From NCBI GenBank assembly GCA_014621425.1, contig JAANBB010000108.1, positions 39,696 through 103,695 on the forward strand: a stretch of 64,000 bases of DNA, given 5' to 3'. This stretch comes from Cylindrodendrum hubeiense. Lineage: Eukaryota; Ascomycota; Sordariomycetes; Hypocreales; Nectriaceae. Each line of letters starts with the position of its first letter. Position 1 is the first letter of the stretch. This document shows positions 44,662 through 56,434 of the stretch, piece after piece. The translations under genes were made by a program, and so were the position numbers. A model generated the notes under the pieces. That model saw nothing but the letters and a program-made list of their open reading frames with translations. It had not been told where the DNA came from and made no database searches.

Positions 44662-47600
44662 AAGCGTCTAGGACCAAGACCGGCTGGGCTATCCGCCCAG
44701 GGAACCTCGATATTCGCAACAAGCTTATCAATGAAGAGTCCTGCTGGGCTCCGGCCCTGGGGGCTACAGCTGTTGAGCTCGCGACCAGATGGATCACCTA
44801 CGCAGTCGCTGACTGCCCGAGGAACCTAACGGATATCATGAGGATGACCGTGGACTACGAGACTGCCCTGAAAGACGAAGTGGAGGCCCAGACAGGCCTC
44901 CGAGCTATTAGCTGCCGACTGACCCGCCACGACGACCCGACATAACCAACGAAGACTCTGCTCATTTCCTTTCTCGAGTAACCAAAGCACCCGTTCTGTC
45001 TCTTTGGGACGAGCCGGCTAGCGAGGCTGATCCGGAAGACAGCCAAGCCCAACTAATGTAATCTCTGCTGGGACTACCACTCGTGACATAGCTGTGATCG
45101 CACTGCCCGTTACGTTAGCTGCGGAAGGACCCCCCACGAGGGGATGCCCTGCGAATACGAGACCCAGTGTCTTAACTGTCGAGGCCCTCACCCCTCTGAC
45201 GATGGGAAATGCCCTGTCCGACCCCGACGCCAAAATGGCATCTTGAAGCGCCTAACACAACCGGAAAAGCAAGGAGTCCGGGAAATCGGCGAGCGGCTCT
45301 TCCGCCAGCTCCACCCGGAGGTGGCCGCAGCCGCTGCCGAATCGTCTCCGGCCCCCGAGGCCGGAGCCCGGCCCTCATCGCCCTGCGAGGCCCTGACCCT
45401 ACGACCTACAGAAGGAATGCCCCCACCCCACCACATAAGCGCAGACGACAAGCCCTCGAGACCCCGATCTGATGGGACGACGACGATCTTCACAACAGAG
45501 ATCCGACCAGCAAAGACCCCTACGGATCTTCCAAGCTAATATCGGCAAGGACTTGGCCTCGCATGACTGTGCGCTGGCTCTTGCCGATAGAAGCGGATAT
45601 GATATCGTAATGCTCCAAGAGCCTTGGACCAGTACGAAGAACAGCCGCTGCACGATAAAGAACCACATAGCCTTCTGAACCTTCTCCCCTATATTAGCCT
45701 GGGAGGGAAATCATACATGCCCGAGGGTCATGACCTATATGTCCCTCCATAGCAAGCTTAACGCCGATCAGCTCAAGACTGACCAGTCTAACTCTGACTA
45801 GCCTAATACTAACCAGCTCAAGCCTATACCTTCCCGAGATATTCTTCTAATTCGAGCTAGTAACATCTCCTTTCTTAATATCTATCGTCAGCTGAGTATA
45901 CTGGAGACCCTTAACTTCCTTAATAGCTAGACTGTCCTATCTCACTGTCTTATCACAGGAGACTTTAACACCTCACACACACTCTGGCAAGCCGGGTCCT
46001 ATTAGAACCAAGGGACCCGAATTGCTACGTGGATTGATAACAATGACTTAGCTATTCTAAACTAGCCAAACTAGCCCATAAATAGATATGGTAATATCCT
46101 TGATCTTGCTATCTTAAATATCCCTACTACACAAGCTAGGGTCGAGGACCACCTTACCACTAGCTCTGACCACCATACCCTCAGTATAATCCTCCCAATT
46201 ACACGACCAACCCCTCCACAGCCTAGCCAGAGCCGGATCAAGATCTCGGACCCCAGGGACCTGGCCCGGCTCGCCGAGGTCGTCTCGCTCGGGCGAGACT
46301 TCCTCATAACGACCGCAATAACTGCCGAGGAATTAGACATCGCAGCAGCCTAGCTGCTAGACCTACTATAAGACGCGATATGCATTGTCGGCCGATGCCC
46401 TTAACAGAACGGGTGCTCTGTGCTCTGGTGGACCAAGGCTTGCGCCAAGGCCCACGCCTAGTATCAAGCCGTGAAGAGACAGGACCCCGAGGAACGGGGG
46501 CCTGCCCAGCTAGCTAAAGAAGACTTCCGTAAGGTTATCAGGAATGTGAAAATTGATTTCTAGAGGGACATTATTAATAATGCCACAACGAACACCGATA
46601 TCTTCCGTATCGCCGGATAGGTCTGTATCCAAAGTGCCTTCCAGCCCCCGCCCCTCTAGGTCGGAGACGAGATCTTCGAGACCTAGATTGATAAGGTAAA
46701 TGCCCTTCGCAAAGCCACACTCAAGAGACTTGACGTAGGAGATGATATCGAGGACCCTTGGGCCCCTCTAAGGACTGAGACTGAGGTCCTAGAGCTCCCT
46801 TTTTCCATATAGATCTTGGCTAAAGAGGCTGAAGATGTGACGATGAAGACTGGAAACACTTCTCCTAGTGCAGATAACGTGACCATAGTGATCATCCGGG
46901 CCTGCTGGCCGGTAATCGGAGACTATATTTAGTGGCTCTACGAGAAATACCTCTACTTAGGGCACTACCTGATAGTCTTCAAGGGCGTGGAGGTTATCAT
47001 GATCCCTAAGCCTGGGAAGCGAGATCTTTCCTCGTCACGGGCTTAGAGACCAATTTCCTTATTATCCTGTCTTGATAAGGGACTCGAGAGACTTATCACT
47101 AGGCGGCTTGTCTTTATTGTGATTAACCGGAAGGTCTTGTATAAGAACCAAGCAGGGGCCCTGACAAAGAGGTCTACCATGGATCTCATCACCGCCCTGA
47201 TCTATAATATTAAAGCTACCCTCACCAAGGGGCTCGTGGTGACCCTCGTGACGATGGATATCCAAGGTGCCTTTAATACGGTCCTTCAGAACCGTCTTCT
47301 GCGGCGCCTCCGCTAGTAAGGCTGGCCTGAATTGCTAGTCTGCTAGGTGGCCTCTTTCATGACCGGCCATATAGTTCGAGTTTATTTCCAAGACGCTGTC
47401 ACGGCGACCTCTACCTTGGAATGCGGCCTGCCCCAGGGCTTACCTGTCTTGCTAATCCTCTTCCTTCTCTATATAGAGCCGATCTATAAGATCTGAATTG
47501 ACGCACTGCCGTGTCCGGGATTTAACCCGATTATTACAATACGATACGGCTACGCTGATAATATCGCCTCTATCCATATTGGCAAGACCCTTCGCGACAT

Positions 47601-49855
47601 AATAGATAAAGCGGAGACTAATATAGAAGAGATTGAATACTAGGGAGCCTATAATGAGATCAGCTTTGACCCAGGGAAGACTGAGATAATATATTTCTCG
47701 CGGAGACGAGAAGATAATAGCCTGACGATCACACATAAAGGCCAGACTAAGGTGCCAGAGAAAGCCCTTCGCTGGCTCGGGGTCTGGTTAGATAAGAAGC
47801 TTTCCTTTAAGATATATACTGAAAAATGGGCTATTAAGGCCCGTGCAACTGCTAGCCTACTATAAGGGATCGCTAACACAGCTCACGGCCTGCTACTACA
47901 TATGGTCTGCCTCGCTGTTAAGGTATGTGTCCTACCTGTTCTATTCTACGGGGCCGAGGCTTGGTACCCGGGAATGACAGTACTGTCCCTACAAGCCTGA
48001 CAAGCTGGAAGACCCGAGGTCTCTATGAGGGTCGGATATCTCCTCGAATACCTGAAAAAGGTCCTGCACACTAGCATCCGCAGTATCCTTCTAACCTGGA
48101 AAACGACTCCTGTGGCCGCCCTCTATCGCGAAAGTGGCATTCCGCTGGTTGACTAGCTGCTGGAAGCTATATGCCTACGCCACGTAGCACGGCTCTAGTC
48201 CCTGGATCCAAGATATCCCCTCATAGCTAGGACTGTGATCCCGACCTCTAGGCCAGGCTAAAAGCCTGTCTATAAGACCCGACTATAATGAATAGTCCTA
48301 CTACTCCCGCCCTCGCCATGGCCGGCCCTCCTATAAAGGAATTACAGCCTCACTACCCAATTACACATATAGCTCAAAGACGTCACTGTCCCCGCCTTCC
48401 TTGCCTGGGTCAAGACTCTAGCTATGATAGACCTTATTATTTACTTAGATAGGTCCTGATCCTCTGGAGGAGCCGCGGGCTATGGGTAGGTATATTATTC
48501 ATTGCAACCAACACTTAATTAATGAGGGGCTGGCCTGGCTAGGCCCTGTCAAAGTCTTCAATGCCGAAGTCGCCAGAGCCCTAGCAGGCCTGCGCCATAC
48601 CACAAGCCTGGCTAGACCAGGTGCACATATTTATATATGTCTTAATAATATATTCACAGCTATTGGGCTACTAGGCCAGCCCTCGGAATCCTCTCAGGCC
48701 CAGTTCCTAGAGTTCTAATCGATCGCACGAGCCCACGGGGTCACAGCTATACGCTAGTGCCCCGGCTATAAAGGCATCCCCGGAAACAAGCAAGCCGACA
48801 AGCTAGCTAAAGCAGGTACGGAGCTTCCGGAACCACCCGGACTGGCTCCGTCCCTGGCCTTCAGTAAGAGGAAGGCTCGAGCCCTCCCCAGAACCCTCTT
48901 TAAGAGCTAGTAGCAAGACCATCTTCCAGACTCTTACCAACCCTATCAGCTAGAGGCTAAGACCTCTAGCCCAGCCGAACTATAGCTCCCACGGAGACAG
49001 CTCCGCCACCTCCTCGCAGCTCACTCTGGCCATAGAGACTTTGCTAAATACCATGAGAGATTTGCTTACAAAGCCGAACTTAATTGCTCGTGCAGACGGC
49101 GAAAATCACCCGACTATCCCTTCTATTACCACAGGGTTAACCGTCATCATCAGATAAAGTTGGGGCTCTTTCCGAAACTGATGATCAAACGTGTAATAGG
49201 ACAAGATTTCGGCGAGTTCGTCGTGATGATAGAGGTAGCGCACTTCTTCCAAGAAATCTGCCCCTATCACCGCTAAGATCCTGCCCTTAACCCCCGGAAG
49301 TTGTGGTGATAGCCGCTTCGGCCCCAGACCCCATACTCATTCATTTTCCCCTTTCCTTTGTCTTCCTCTTTTCTCTCTTTTCGGCAGTCGGAAAGCTCGG
49401 TCGCAAGTCCGGGCTTGAAGACGCGCCGCGCTGCACAGTAGCTTCGAACGCGGTTTCCCCCTGGTTCCCTTCAAAAATCGGTTGCTATCGCAGTCGTCGG
49501 GCCGCGCCCTGGATATCCGCTGACGGATGCCGGGCTTGAAATAATAGGCCAAATAGGGCCGCTTAATTGCTAGATGGAAGAGGAAGAAGGATCACAATCT
49601 CGGCTCGCGTGGAGGGGTATTAGTCTTAGCCTTACACGTGATACGGACTGCGGGTCCGAGGCACGGGCCCGATGGGCCCGTGGCCCCGGCCCCGGGTCGG
49701 TCTTAGCAAGCTGACGGCTCCGGCCGAAGCTAGCTACCCTGTACCTAGATTCTTTAGCTGAAGACACCAGCCTAGCACGTCGTCTTGCCCATAGGGGATT
49801 CTGTGGGCACCTCTGGTGCCCTCACGACGGTAATAATACAACAACAACAACAACA
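44662..49855 (+). mobile_element. Tad1-like non-LTR retrotransposon (LINE), 5'-truncated, RIP-mutated
   Basis: 5,194 bp between perfect 14-bp duplications. It begins inside ORF1: one frame reads KTGWAIRPGNLDIRNKL, then zinc-knuckle residues ending CLNCRGPHPSDDGKCPVRP near 45150-45230. ORF2 (from about 45472) has an APE-type endonuclease (RIFQANIGKDLASHDC, IVMLQEPWTS, ITGDFNTSHTLWQ). The reverse transcriptase follows (RPISLLSCLDKGLERLI, VTMDIQGAFNTVL, GLPQGLPVLLILFLLYIEPI) with YADN where the active site should be YADD, then an RNase H region and a Cys/His tail near 49050-49130. It ends with TAATAATACAACAACAACAACAA. The ORF2 frame is kept for about 3 kb, then at least one frameshift lies near 48485. 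Stops within it are nearly all TAG. The copy is dead. The missing 5' end is typical of incomplete reverse transcription. Confidence 0.96.
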
Positions 49856-49869
49856 ACCTCCACGTCGAG
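49856..49869. repeat. Target-site duplication, right copy
   Basis: ACCTCCACGTCGAG, identical to 44648-44661. It directly follows the (ACA)n-like 3' tail of the LINE. Host coding sequence resumes after it in frame. Confidence 0.95.
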
Positions 49870-52800
49870 CCAAAGCGACAGCTACACCTCGACTGTGACA
49901 GCACCCCCTGAGAGCTGGTCGCCCACCTGTGTCCCTGGTCATCCTGAGTGGACGACCAACACCTGGATCACTACCACGTCTGAGGGTTCCAGCCAGCAGA
50001 CCGTCGTCCCGGTCATTGTCGGCTCCAAGGAGTGTGACAAAGACGGTTCGGGCTTCATTCTCTTTGGCTTCCCTCCCGTTGTCGGGGTCTGGTTCAAGTT
50101 TCCTGGCTTCCCTGGGTTCTCGTTCCCCTGCATTCCAACGTTGTTGACTCAGTGCAATGGCCCTCCCAAGTCTGAAAAGGATGACGACGATGACAACGAT
50201 GAAGACAACGATGAGAGCTCGTCTAAGTCTAAAGAGGCATCAACCACGTGCACTGACATTGTTACTGCGAGCGACTGTTTCGTATCTTGTCCCACAACGG
50301 CCCCGGAAGGCGGGGACGCGGATTGCACCACAACCTGTTCCAAGACATACACCGGCTGCGCTGTTACAGGCGCGACTTCTACCACGTCGGCTGAGGGCTG
50401 CGACGTCACTGCTGGTGGTGGAGGCTGCGAAGCCTGTCCGACAGATCTCGGATACGAGCTGGACGGAAAGCTAGGCAGGGACGAGGAAGAAGAGCCTGAG
50501 GAGGTATCGTCTGTCCCTGATAAACGGTGGTCCAAGCCCAAAAGCAACAACGTCAAGGACAACAAAGTTGGCACCTGTACGATTGACAAGAGCGTCACCA
50601 TTTCGTTCCCACAGTATCCTGAAGGCAACGATGTGTTCATGTATGAAAGAGCCATCAGAGCCGCTGGTAATTCGCCTCTGGGACTAATTGACAGATGGTA
50701 CTTCTGGAAGCGAAAGCAGAATGCTGGTTGACGCTACAAGGATCTGTCACGTCCGACAAGTACTTTGACGGAAAGTTCATCCTTAGCGTGGAACCAGACG
50801 AGGATGACCCCATGGGGCCATCAATTGATCATATATTCGAGAAGAGCTTCTTGGGAGACTTCTGGTGGTCCATCACCCCCCAAGGGGGGCGAGCTACAAG
50901 CATTCGCGGAACCAAGCCCAGGGAGGCGGTCCCACGGATCAGCTGCGACGACTTGATATACTACGGTAGTGCTCTGTCACTACCATTCGGATCCAAAAAG
51001 CCCAGTAACCCGCCGCAGCAAGACATGACCTTCATCACAGACGTCTACAAGACTTACCCAGAGGCCCGGAAAAATCCTGGCGGTGGAGATCACAACCAGG
51101 TTCAGCCCCTCGACGCCAAATTCCTCGATGACTTCATCGGCGCCGACAGATGGACTAACGAGGCCAAGGTAAGCCAGCTTATCGGTACTAGAATCGAGTT
51201 CGCAGCCGAGGCATGGCTAACATGTTGTATCACAGGGATTTGCCACCACGCCCAGGAACATTAGAGCCGCAGTAGTAAATGCACAGTCTCAAACTATCAA
51301 CTCGAATAAGATGACGCTGCCGGAAATGGAGAAACTTGTTAAGAATCACATCCAAATCCTCGACAAGCTCTTTGTTGGAGTCAAATTGGCCAACCAGCCA
51401 ACTGCTCACGCGGCCATGATCCGACAGAACCTGAGAATCTACAAGGCCCTGTAAGTTTCTGGGTTTCAGTAATGGGAACGCAAGCTAACAATACGCCTGC
51501 GCAGCCTTGATATGGACACGCACGCCCGGGATTGCCTTCAGGACCCTGCAGTGAAAGGTGGCAAGTGGTCGTTTGCAAAAAGATACCAGGACTTCATGAA
51601 AAACCGCTTCACTGGATCCGAAAACCATTCCATCAACCTGGCTCTCGCGAATGCCTTCAAGGCCATGAGGACCAAGATTCAAGCAGACCTCGATGACGCC
51701 AAGACTGGCATGCAGGCCCAGATTAACAACAATGCAAATTGGAACGAGGAAGCCAAGAAAACTCAGAGAAGTATATGGCAACGAAAGTGGGGGGTCTTGG
51801 ATATTAGCTTCAAAGCCGTGCTACGCCGGGTTAATGACGAGGGGTTTCCGGCCATCGACGTCGCATGGGATTGGGATATCGGGAATTTGCCCCAAAAGCG
51901 CGATGAAGACGATGAGGGCCCTTCCTGTAAGATCCCGGAGACTTCTACGACGGCCACCACTTTGTCGACTGTTGTTTCCAAGTCCAGGACCGAGTTGGAC
52001 TCCAGCGCGACCGGGGAACCAGCAGTGGACTGCGACACGGCTGACGACTGCGAGGATACGAAGTGCGATGATGGAGAGACTGTCATGTGTGGCATTGGCA
52101 TCCCCCTCCCTGGCCTGCCCAGGATTTGCCGCTGCGTTGCCGATCAAGCCTCCTCCACCACCACTTCTCTGGATCCCTTAGAAACGGGCGGAAGGAAGGC
52201 CTCCTTGACAAGCGCCGAATGTGACAACGACTGCGACGAGGGCCGCGAGCCCACTTGCTTCCGGTTGCCTTTGGACACGGGCGCTGTCTTTGGGACCTGT
52301 CTGTGCAGGCTGGTACCAACGACGACTGAGGCGCCAGCCACATCTACAACATCTACAACATCCACAACATCCACGACGTCCTCGACAACCACAGCCCCTC
52401 GGAAGACGGTGACTGTCATATCAGAGCCTGATCCAACGCCGACTGCATACTGCGACATTTACGCTGCAGGCTTCTACTGGTACGTCGAAGTCACTCGGAT
52501 TGATAATTGGGGAGAAGAGGAAGGGAAGAAGCTCAGAGATGAGGAGGGAGGCTGCGGCGCTCTGACAGGCTGGCATTGGCATGCCACCACAGACAACTGG
52601 GGTACTGGCGTGGCTTTCAACCTGCCATATACCATTAAATCAGGATGTGTCGAGAGAGCTATCGTCTCAGCTGGAGGACCCAAGCTGGAATGTAACAGCC
52701 ATCCACCTTGGGAGGTAGAGGATAAGAAACTCTCCAACGGCAAGAGCGGTAAAATGGCCCAGATGCTTCAACCGATCGCACCATCCTTCCCTAACGAGTA

Positions 52801-52918
52801 CCTGGAAGCAGTAGAAGATTCTCTGAACAGGTTTGGGAATGTGACGGGGCCAACTCATACATATACTCCTATGTCGTGGAGTAGTGTAGCCTGGCCTACT
52901 TCTACTACTACACAGTAA
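49870..52918 (+). pseudogene. Large secreted protein, 3' half (split by LINE)
   Basis: Continuation of the gene begun at 43259. Exons that keep phase are (49870)-50666, 50720-51168, 51236-51450 and 51505-52918. The whole, with the insertion removed, is 1,426 codons including the stop. After a Thr/Ser stretch come PESWSPTCVPGHPEWTTNTW, a Phe/Pro-rich segment (FPPVVGVWFKFPGFPGF), an acidic run of Asp/Glu, and Cys-rich modules (STTCTDIVTASDCFVSC, TTTCSKTYTGC). A folded domain spans the introns (WWSITPQGGRATSIRG, TPRNIRAAVVNAQSQTINSN). Later there are two further short Cys modules, a Thr linker, and a C-terminal domain with YWYVEVTRIDNWGEE. Modules like these occur in large secreted ascomycete proteins of unknown function. 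No enzyme motif is seen. It now lacks its own start and signal peptide. Confidence 0.82.
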
Positions 52919-53100
52919 TGTGCATACTTCGTATCACTGGCTTTCTGAAGGAATTACATTAGACAAGATCCATAGGCGGAAGTGTAGATGATTGTGGTCA
53001 TATATAGATCTGATACTGAACAGATAATTAAACAGTTAGGGGCGTGACCTAGCACATGGTCCTTAGCTTGTCATACTATTCTGTTTTCCACTGTGTCAGA

Positions 53101-53731
53101 ATGTCAGACATTAACCTAACTTCACCAACCCAAATAATCATTCCCCCATCATCAAAGACATGCAATATATCTCTCATTGATACCACTTGCGATCTCCTCA
53201 CCACTTATATCGCTTTGATTGAGCCCGAAACCCACGGCCACCAACTTCTCAATCTGCCTACGTTTGCTTTCTACCTATGAAACCCTCGCCTAGATAGACG
53301 GGTTCTCTTCGACCTAGGGGCACGAAAAGAGCACGAAAGGACTGGTGGAACCTGCCTCCTGTAGTCACCAAGGTGATCAAGTCAAAGGGTGTACCGGGAA
53401 TTCAAATCACCAACAATGTCGACGAAATCCTTGATGCAGGGTAGGTTCATCCAAAACGATGGACGCTGTGATTTAGAATCATTTTCACAGGAACCATGTG
53501 GGCAATATCCAGACATATCCTTCATCCATTGAAATCGTCGTCGAACTGGATTCAAGGACTCCTTTTTGTCAGGCTATCCAACGAACCCACTTTCACCGTT
53601 CTTTTAGCGCTGACTTTAAACAGCGAAACCTTCATCAGATAAATATTGATGGAAAGAAATCTTTGCAAATTGGCCAATTTCAGGCGTATGATTATTTTGG
53701 AGACGCAAGCTTTTATTCTCAGCTCTTATAG
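53101..53731 (+). pseudogene. Metallo-beta-lactamase-fold hydrolase pseudogene
   Basis: Remnant of a lactonase-like MBL-fold protein. Family pieces: NISLIDTTCDLLTTYIALIE, LINLPTFAF-like HQLLNLPTFAFYL, RVLFDLGARK, DWWNLPPVVTKVIKSKGVPG, NNVDEILDAG, VGNIQTYPSSIEIVV, IGQFQAYDYFGDASFY. Breaks: TGA at 53278-53280 before NPRL; an approximately 10-11-bp duplication (GCACGAAAAGA/GCACGAAAGGA, 53320-53341) that shifts the frame; and, at the exon join (intron 53441-53490, still GT...AG), loss of most of the segment carrying the metal-binding HxHxDH motif, leaving only NHVGN. The C-terminal half is missing. No activity is possible. Confidence 0.82.
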
Positions 53732-53942
53732 CAGATTAAGTGGGAATAGGTTATGCTAAGCTAACAAAACGCGTTATTAAGAATGCCATAGTGTAGTCTT
53801 TATATATTAAGCCTTAAGATCCTATCTAAAACATTCAATCCAAGAACTATGCGCGTGCTAAATAGCTCATATAACAAAATATGTAAACTATAAGAGCGAG
53901 ATGAGAAGGACCAACTGCCCAGCTAGCTAGAATAGAGATCTC

Positions 53943-55029
53943 TCACTGAAACGTAAAGTACGGGTTTTCAATGCTCTCAGATATACCATTCTTTAAAAGC
54001 TTCCACCCGTCCTGACCGGCCCACTTCTTCAAGAGGGTGACAGAGGCAGACTGGTCAGTTGAGATTGTGAGGTAGTAAGGGTTAGGGTAGTCGGCGATGA
54101 ATTCCTTCTGTGGACGAAGCTTGCGCAGAACAGTTAAGAACTCATTCCAATTAGCGCTGTGTCCCCAGGCTTGGAGGCGTGCGTTCTTGATCTCGGGGTC
54201 CAAGATGGCCGCTATATGGAGGAGTGCAATGTCCTTCACATCCACAAAGAATGCTGTACCAAGTTAGATGATGACTCTAGAGGTGTCTGAGGTAAGACCT
54301 ACCAGCAGGATACGGATCCAGAGATGCCTTGTCTCCCTTGAAGATCGTGGCCACCCAGTTGGCGGGTGTCTCGGCATGTTTCTTGTGAAGGGGCTCGCCT
54401 ACGATGCCTGAAGGGCTGATGACGTTGACAGCGTAGTGGGGTTTGTTCTCCTCAATAAAATTCCAAACTTCCTTCTCGCCAGCCACCTTGCTGGCCGCGT
54501 ACACAAGCATGGCGCGAGACGGGTCATACGGAGGCGGGGCCCAAGCAGCTTGAACAGCGACCTCATTCCAGGTATGGCGGTCTACCCGAGTGTCGTTTCC
54601 GGCGATGGGCAAGGTGGCGGCCATGATGGAACTGGTAAAGACAATTTCCTGAACCGAGCGTTCTTTTGTGGCAGCCTTGAGGATGGAGGTTATGCCAGAA
54701 ACTGTCTGGGGGATGACGTTGTTTGGGTTGGGGTCGAAACTGGCAATGGTCGCGATGTGAGCAATGGCCAAAACCCCCTTGACTGCCTCGTCGAATGCGT
54801 TGTCGGCTGCAAGATCAGGTACAGGGACGAGCTCAAGGTCGCCGCTGTCCACGTAGGGCTTGAAGTGATCATCAATGAGCCACGAGGCTTGAGCCAATTC
54901 ACGAACGGTGCCCCGAACTTTGTAGCCGCGTTCTAGGAACTGCTTGGTGATGTGGGAGGCGACGAAGCCTGTAGCTCCAGTCACAAGGACCCAGGAGCCG
55001 GCGGGAATGGTTGTGGCTGGCAAAGACAT
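53943..55029 (-). CDS. NAD(P)-dependent reductase, GRE2 / dihydroflavonol-reductase-like
   Basis: Extended short-chain dehydrogenase of about 345 residues in two exons: 54303-55029 and 53943-54253, intron GTAGGT...CAG with branch-like CTAAC. The ATG is at 55029. The N-terminal Rossmann motif is WVLVTGATGFVASHITKQFL. Other marks are the strand GVLAIAHIATIASF, the catalytic-site strand IVFTSSIMAATLP, and the active-site tyrosine and lysine in MLVYAASKVAGEKEVWNF. VISPSGIVGEP follows. Members reduce aldehydes or ketones such as methylglyoxal, or act in secondary-metabolite tailoring; the substrate is unknown. A TATATAAG box lies at about 55123-55130, roughly 95 bases upstream. The gene looks intact. 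Confidence 0.92.
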
Positions 55030-55463
55030 GATGTTGGAGAGAAGATTCTTGTATGTAAGAAGGATAGATGATAGTGTGTTGTTGTCTCTTATGAAAATGA
55101 AATAACGGCTCTGGGATCAAGACTTATATACTTTTTGATGGCTGGGAGATCGTCTGTTCCATCAGCATCCGATTTAACTTCAAACTTGAGCTGACAAACC
55201 AGATGTTGTACTAGCTCTGCCAACAGCACCAACCCTAAGGATAAAACAATACTCTTGACAAATCCATGAAGCCAAATTCAAGAGAGTGGTGAGATTTTCC
55301 CAAGTTTCATCGCCCAACTAGGAAATAATAATGCTTGGCATTGTGGGCCATGGAAAAGCCACTTATCCGAGCCAGCGAACCAAACGTCAAACCACTATCA
55401 AGGGTATCTGGCTGGGGGACCGGAGTTTCAATAGGCAGCTCATTGCGTGACGACTGCAGCGAC
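55030..55463. promoter_or_regulatory. 5' flank of reductase gene
   Basis: It contains the TATA box of the reductase near 55123-55130. The rest, out to the 3' end of the next minus-strand gene, shows no other feature. Confidence 0.4.
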
Positions 55464-56434
55464 TTAACGGTGTGTTCTACACAAGGCGACTACATCCATG
55501 TCTCCAAGCCCTCTCGTATTTACAAATCTGCAATACATGTGCTCCAATAAACCTGTGAGACCAAGAGACTGCGGGCCGCCACTTAATTCAGCCATCGCAA
55601 ACACGCCTTGCAGATGCTGCCGAGCTATTCCAAGCTTACCAGACGCTTCCTTGAAAGAGAAATGTTAGCTGTTCCTGAACTGATGTGAACGGTTGTACTT
55701 TAATACGAGTCTTACCTCATCAAACGCCAAGGCGAGGGCCTTGGCCACAGTCAAGATGCTAACCGGCGATGATACAGTGCCAAGTGCCTGCCGCAGTGTC
55801 TTGAGACCTCTTTGTTTGTACTGGAGAACCATTTGCGTCAATACTGGATCGCCCGGCCTCGCGCGTAAGATACTCCGGCATGCACCGAGAAGAATTGCAG
55901 CATCTAGAAGATCTTTATCCGTGATGGCGAGACTAACCCAATCTCGCAAGATCTGAGCCTCGTGGTCTCCCGGGTAGTCAAATAAGCCGCAGTGCATGGC
56001 GGAGTACGGCACAACAATTTGAACATCTACAGTTGGATTAGAGATGCGAGGAGGTAGGGAGAAATTCATGGCTCGAGAAGACTGTGCTAGAGTTTGGACC
56101 GAACCCCGGATGTTAACAAGGCATGGGCATCTATAGACGTACAATGGTCCAGCAGGAAGTATTCCTGAGACGACAGAGATCTTGCTAGGGTTGAGAAAGG
56201 ATCCATGCCATGATTGGGCATCCGGATCATAGGGTTTCGCAAGCATGGCTCGAAAACCGCCAGATCGTCCTCCCCTCGAACTTGCATAACTTGCATCTGA
56301 TATCTCTGCGTCCGCAAGCGTCTTTCCTTGGCATGCGCTTGACGAGTGGCGTGCGAATGGCTCAACTTTCGCGACTCTGAGGGAACAGGGCCCATCGGGT
56401 TCGAGATGGCGACGAATTGGAATTGGCGCGGCAT
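55464..56434 (-). CDS. Fungal regulator-like protein without DNA-binding domain
   Basis: Three exons keep phase: 56143-56434, 55716-56086 and 55464-55649, about 282 residues. The ATG at 56434 gives MPRQFQFVAISNPMGPVPSE followed by the basic SHSHATRQAHAKERRLRTQ. This N-terminal layout is common in fungal proteins annotated as fungal-specific transcription factor-like. Next is MDPFSTLARSLSSQEYFLLD, and after the splices AMHCGLFDYPGDHEAQILRD, DAAILLGACRSIL, YKQRGLKTLRQALG, then RQHLQGVFAMAELSGGPQSL. The last parts resemble the regulatory region of fungal_trans_2-type proteins. No zinc cluster is present. A longer open frame (55665-56564) overlaps, but its N-terminal 160 residues are the wrong frame of exon 1. 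It is shorter than most relatives, so it may be truncated at the C terminus. Confidence 0.65.

Noticed and set aside
43259..44800. Simple-repeat or satellite region
   Set aside because: The repeats keep one open frame after a signal peptide and continue into Cys-rich modules past the LINE, so they encode protein.
45144..49500. Several separate small genes within the LINE
   Set aside because: The fragments read as parts of ORF1 and ORF2 (zinc knuckle, endonuclease, reverse transcriptase, RNase H) in consistent order.
44662..49855. LTR retrotransposon
   Set aside because: No long terminal repeats or integrase; a target duplication of 14 bp, a truncated 5' end and a simple-repeat 3' tail point to a LINE.
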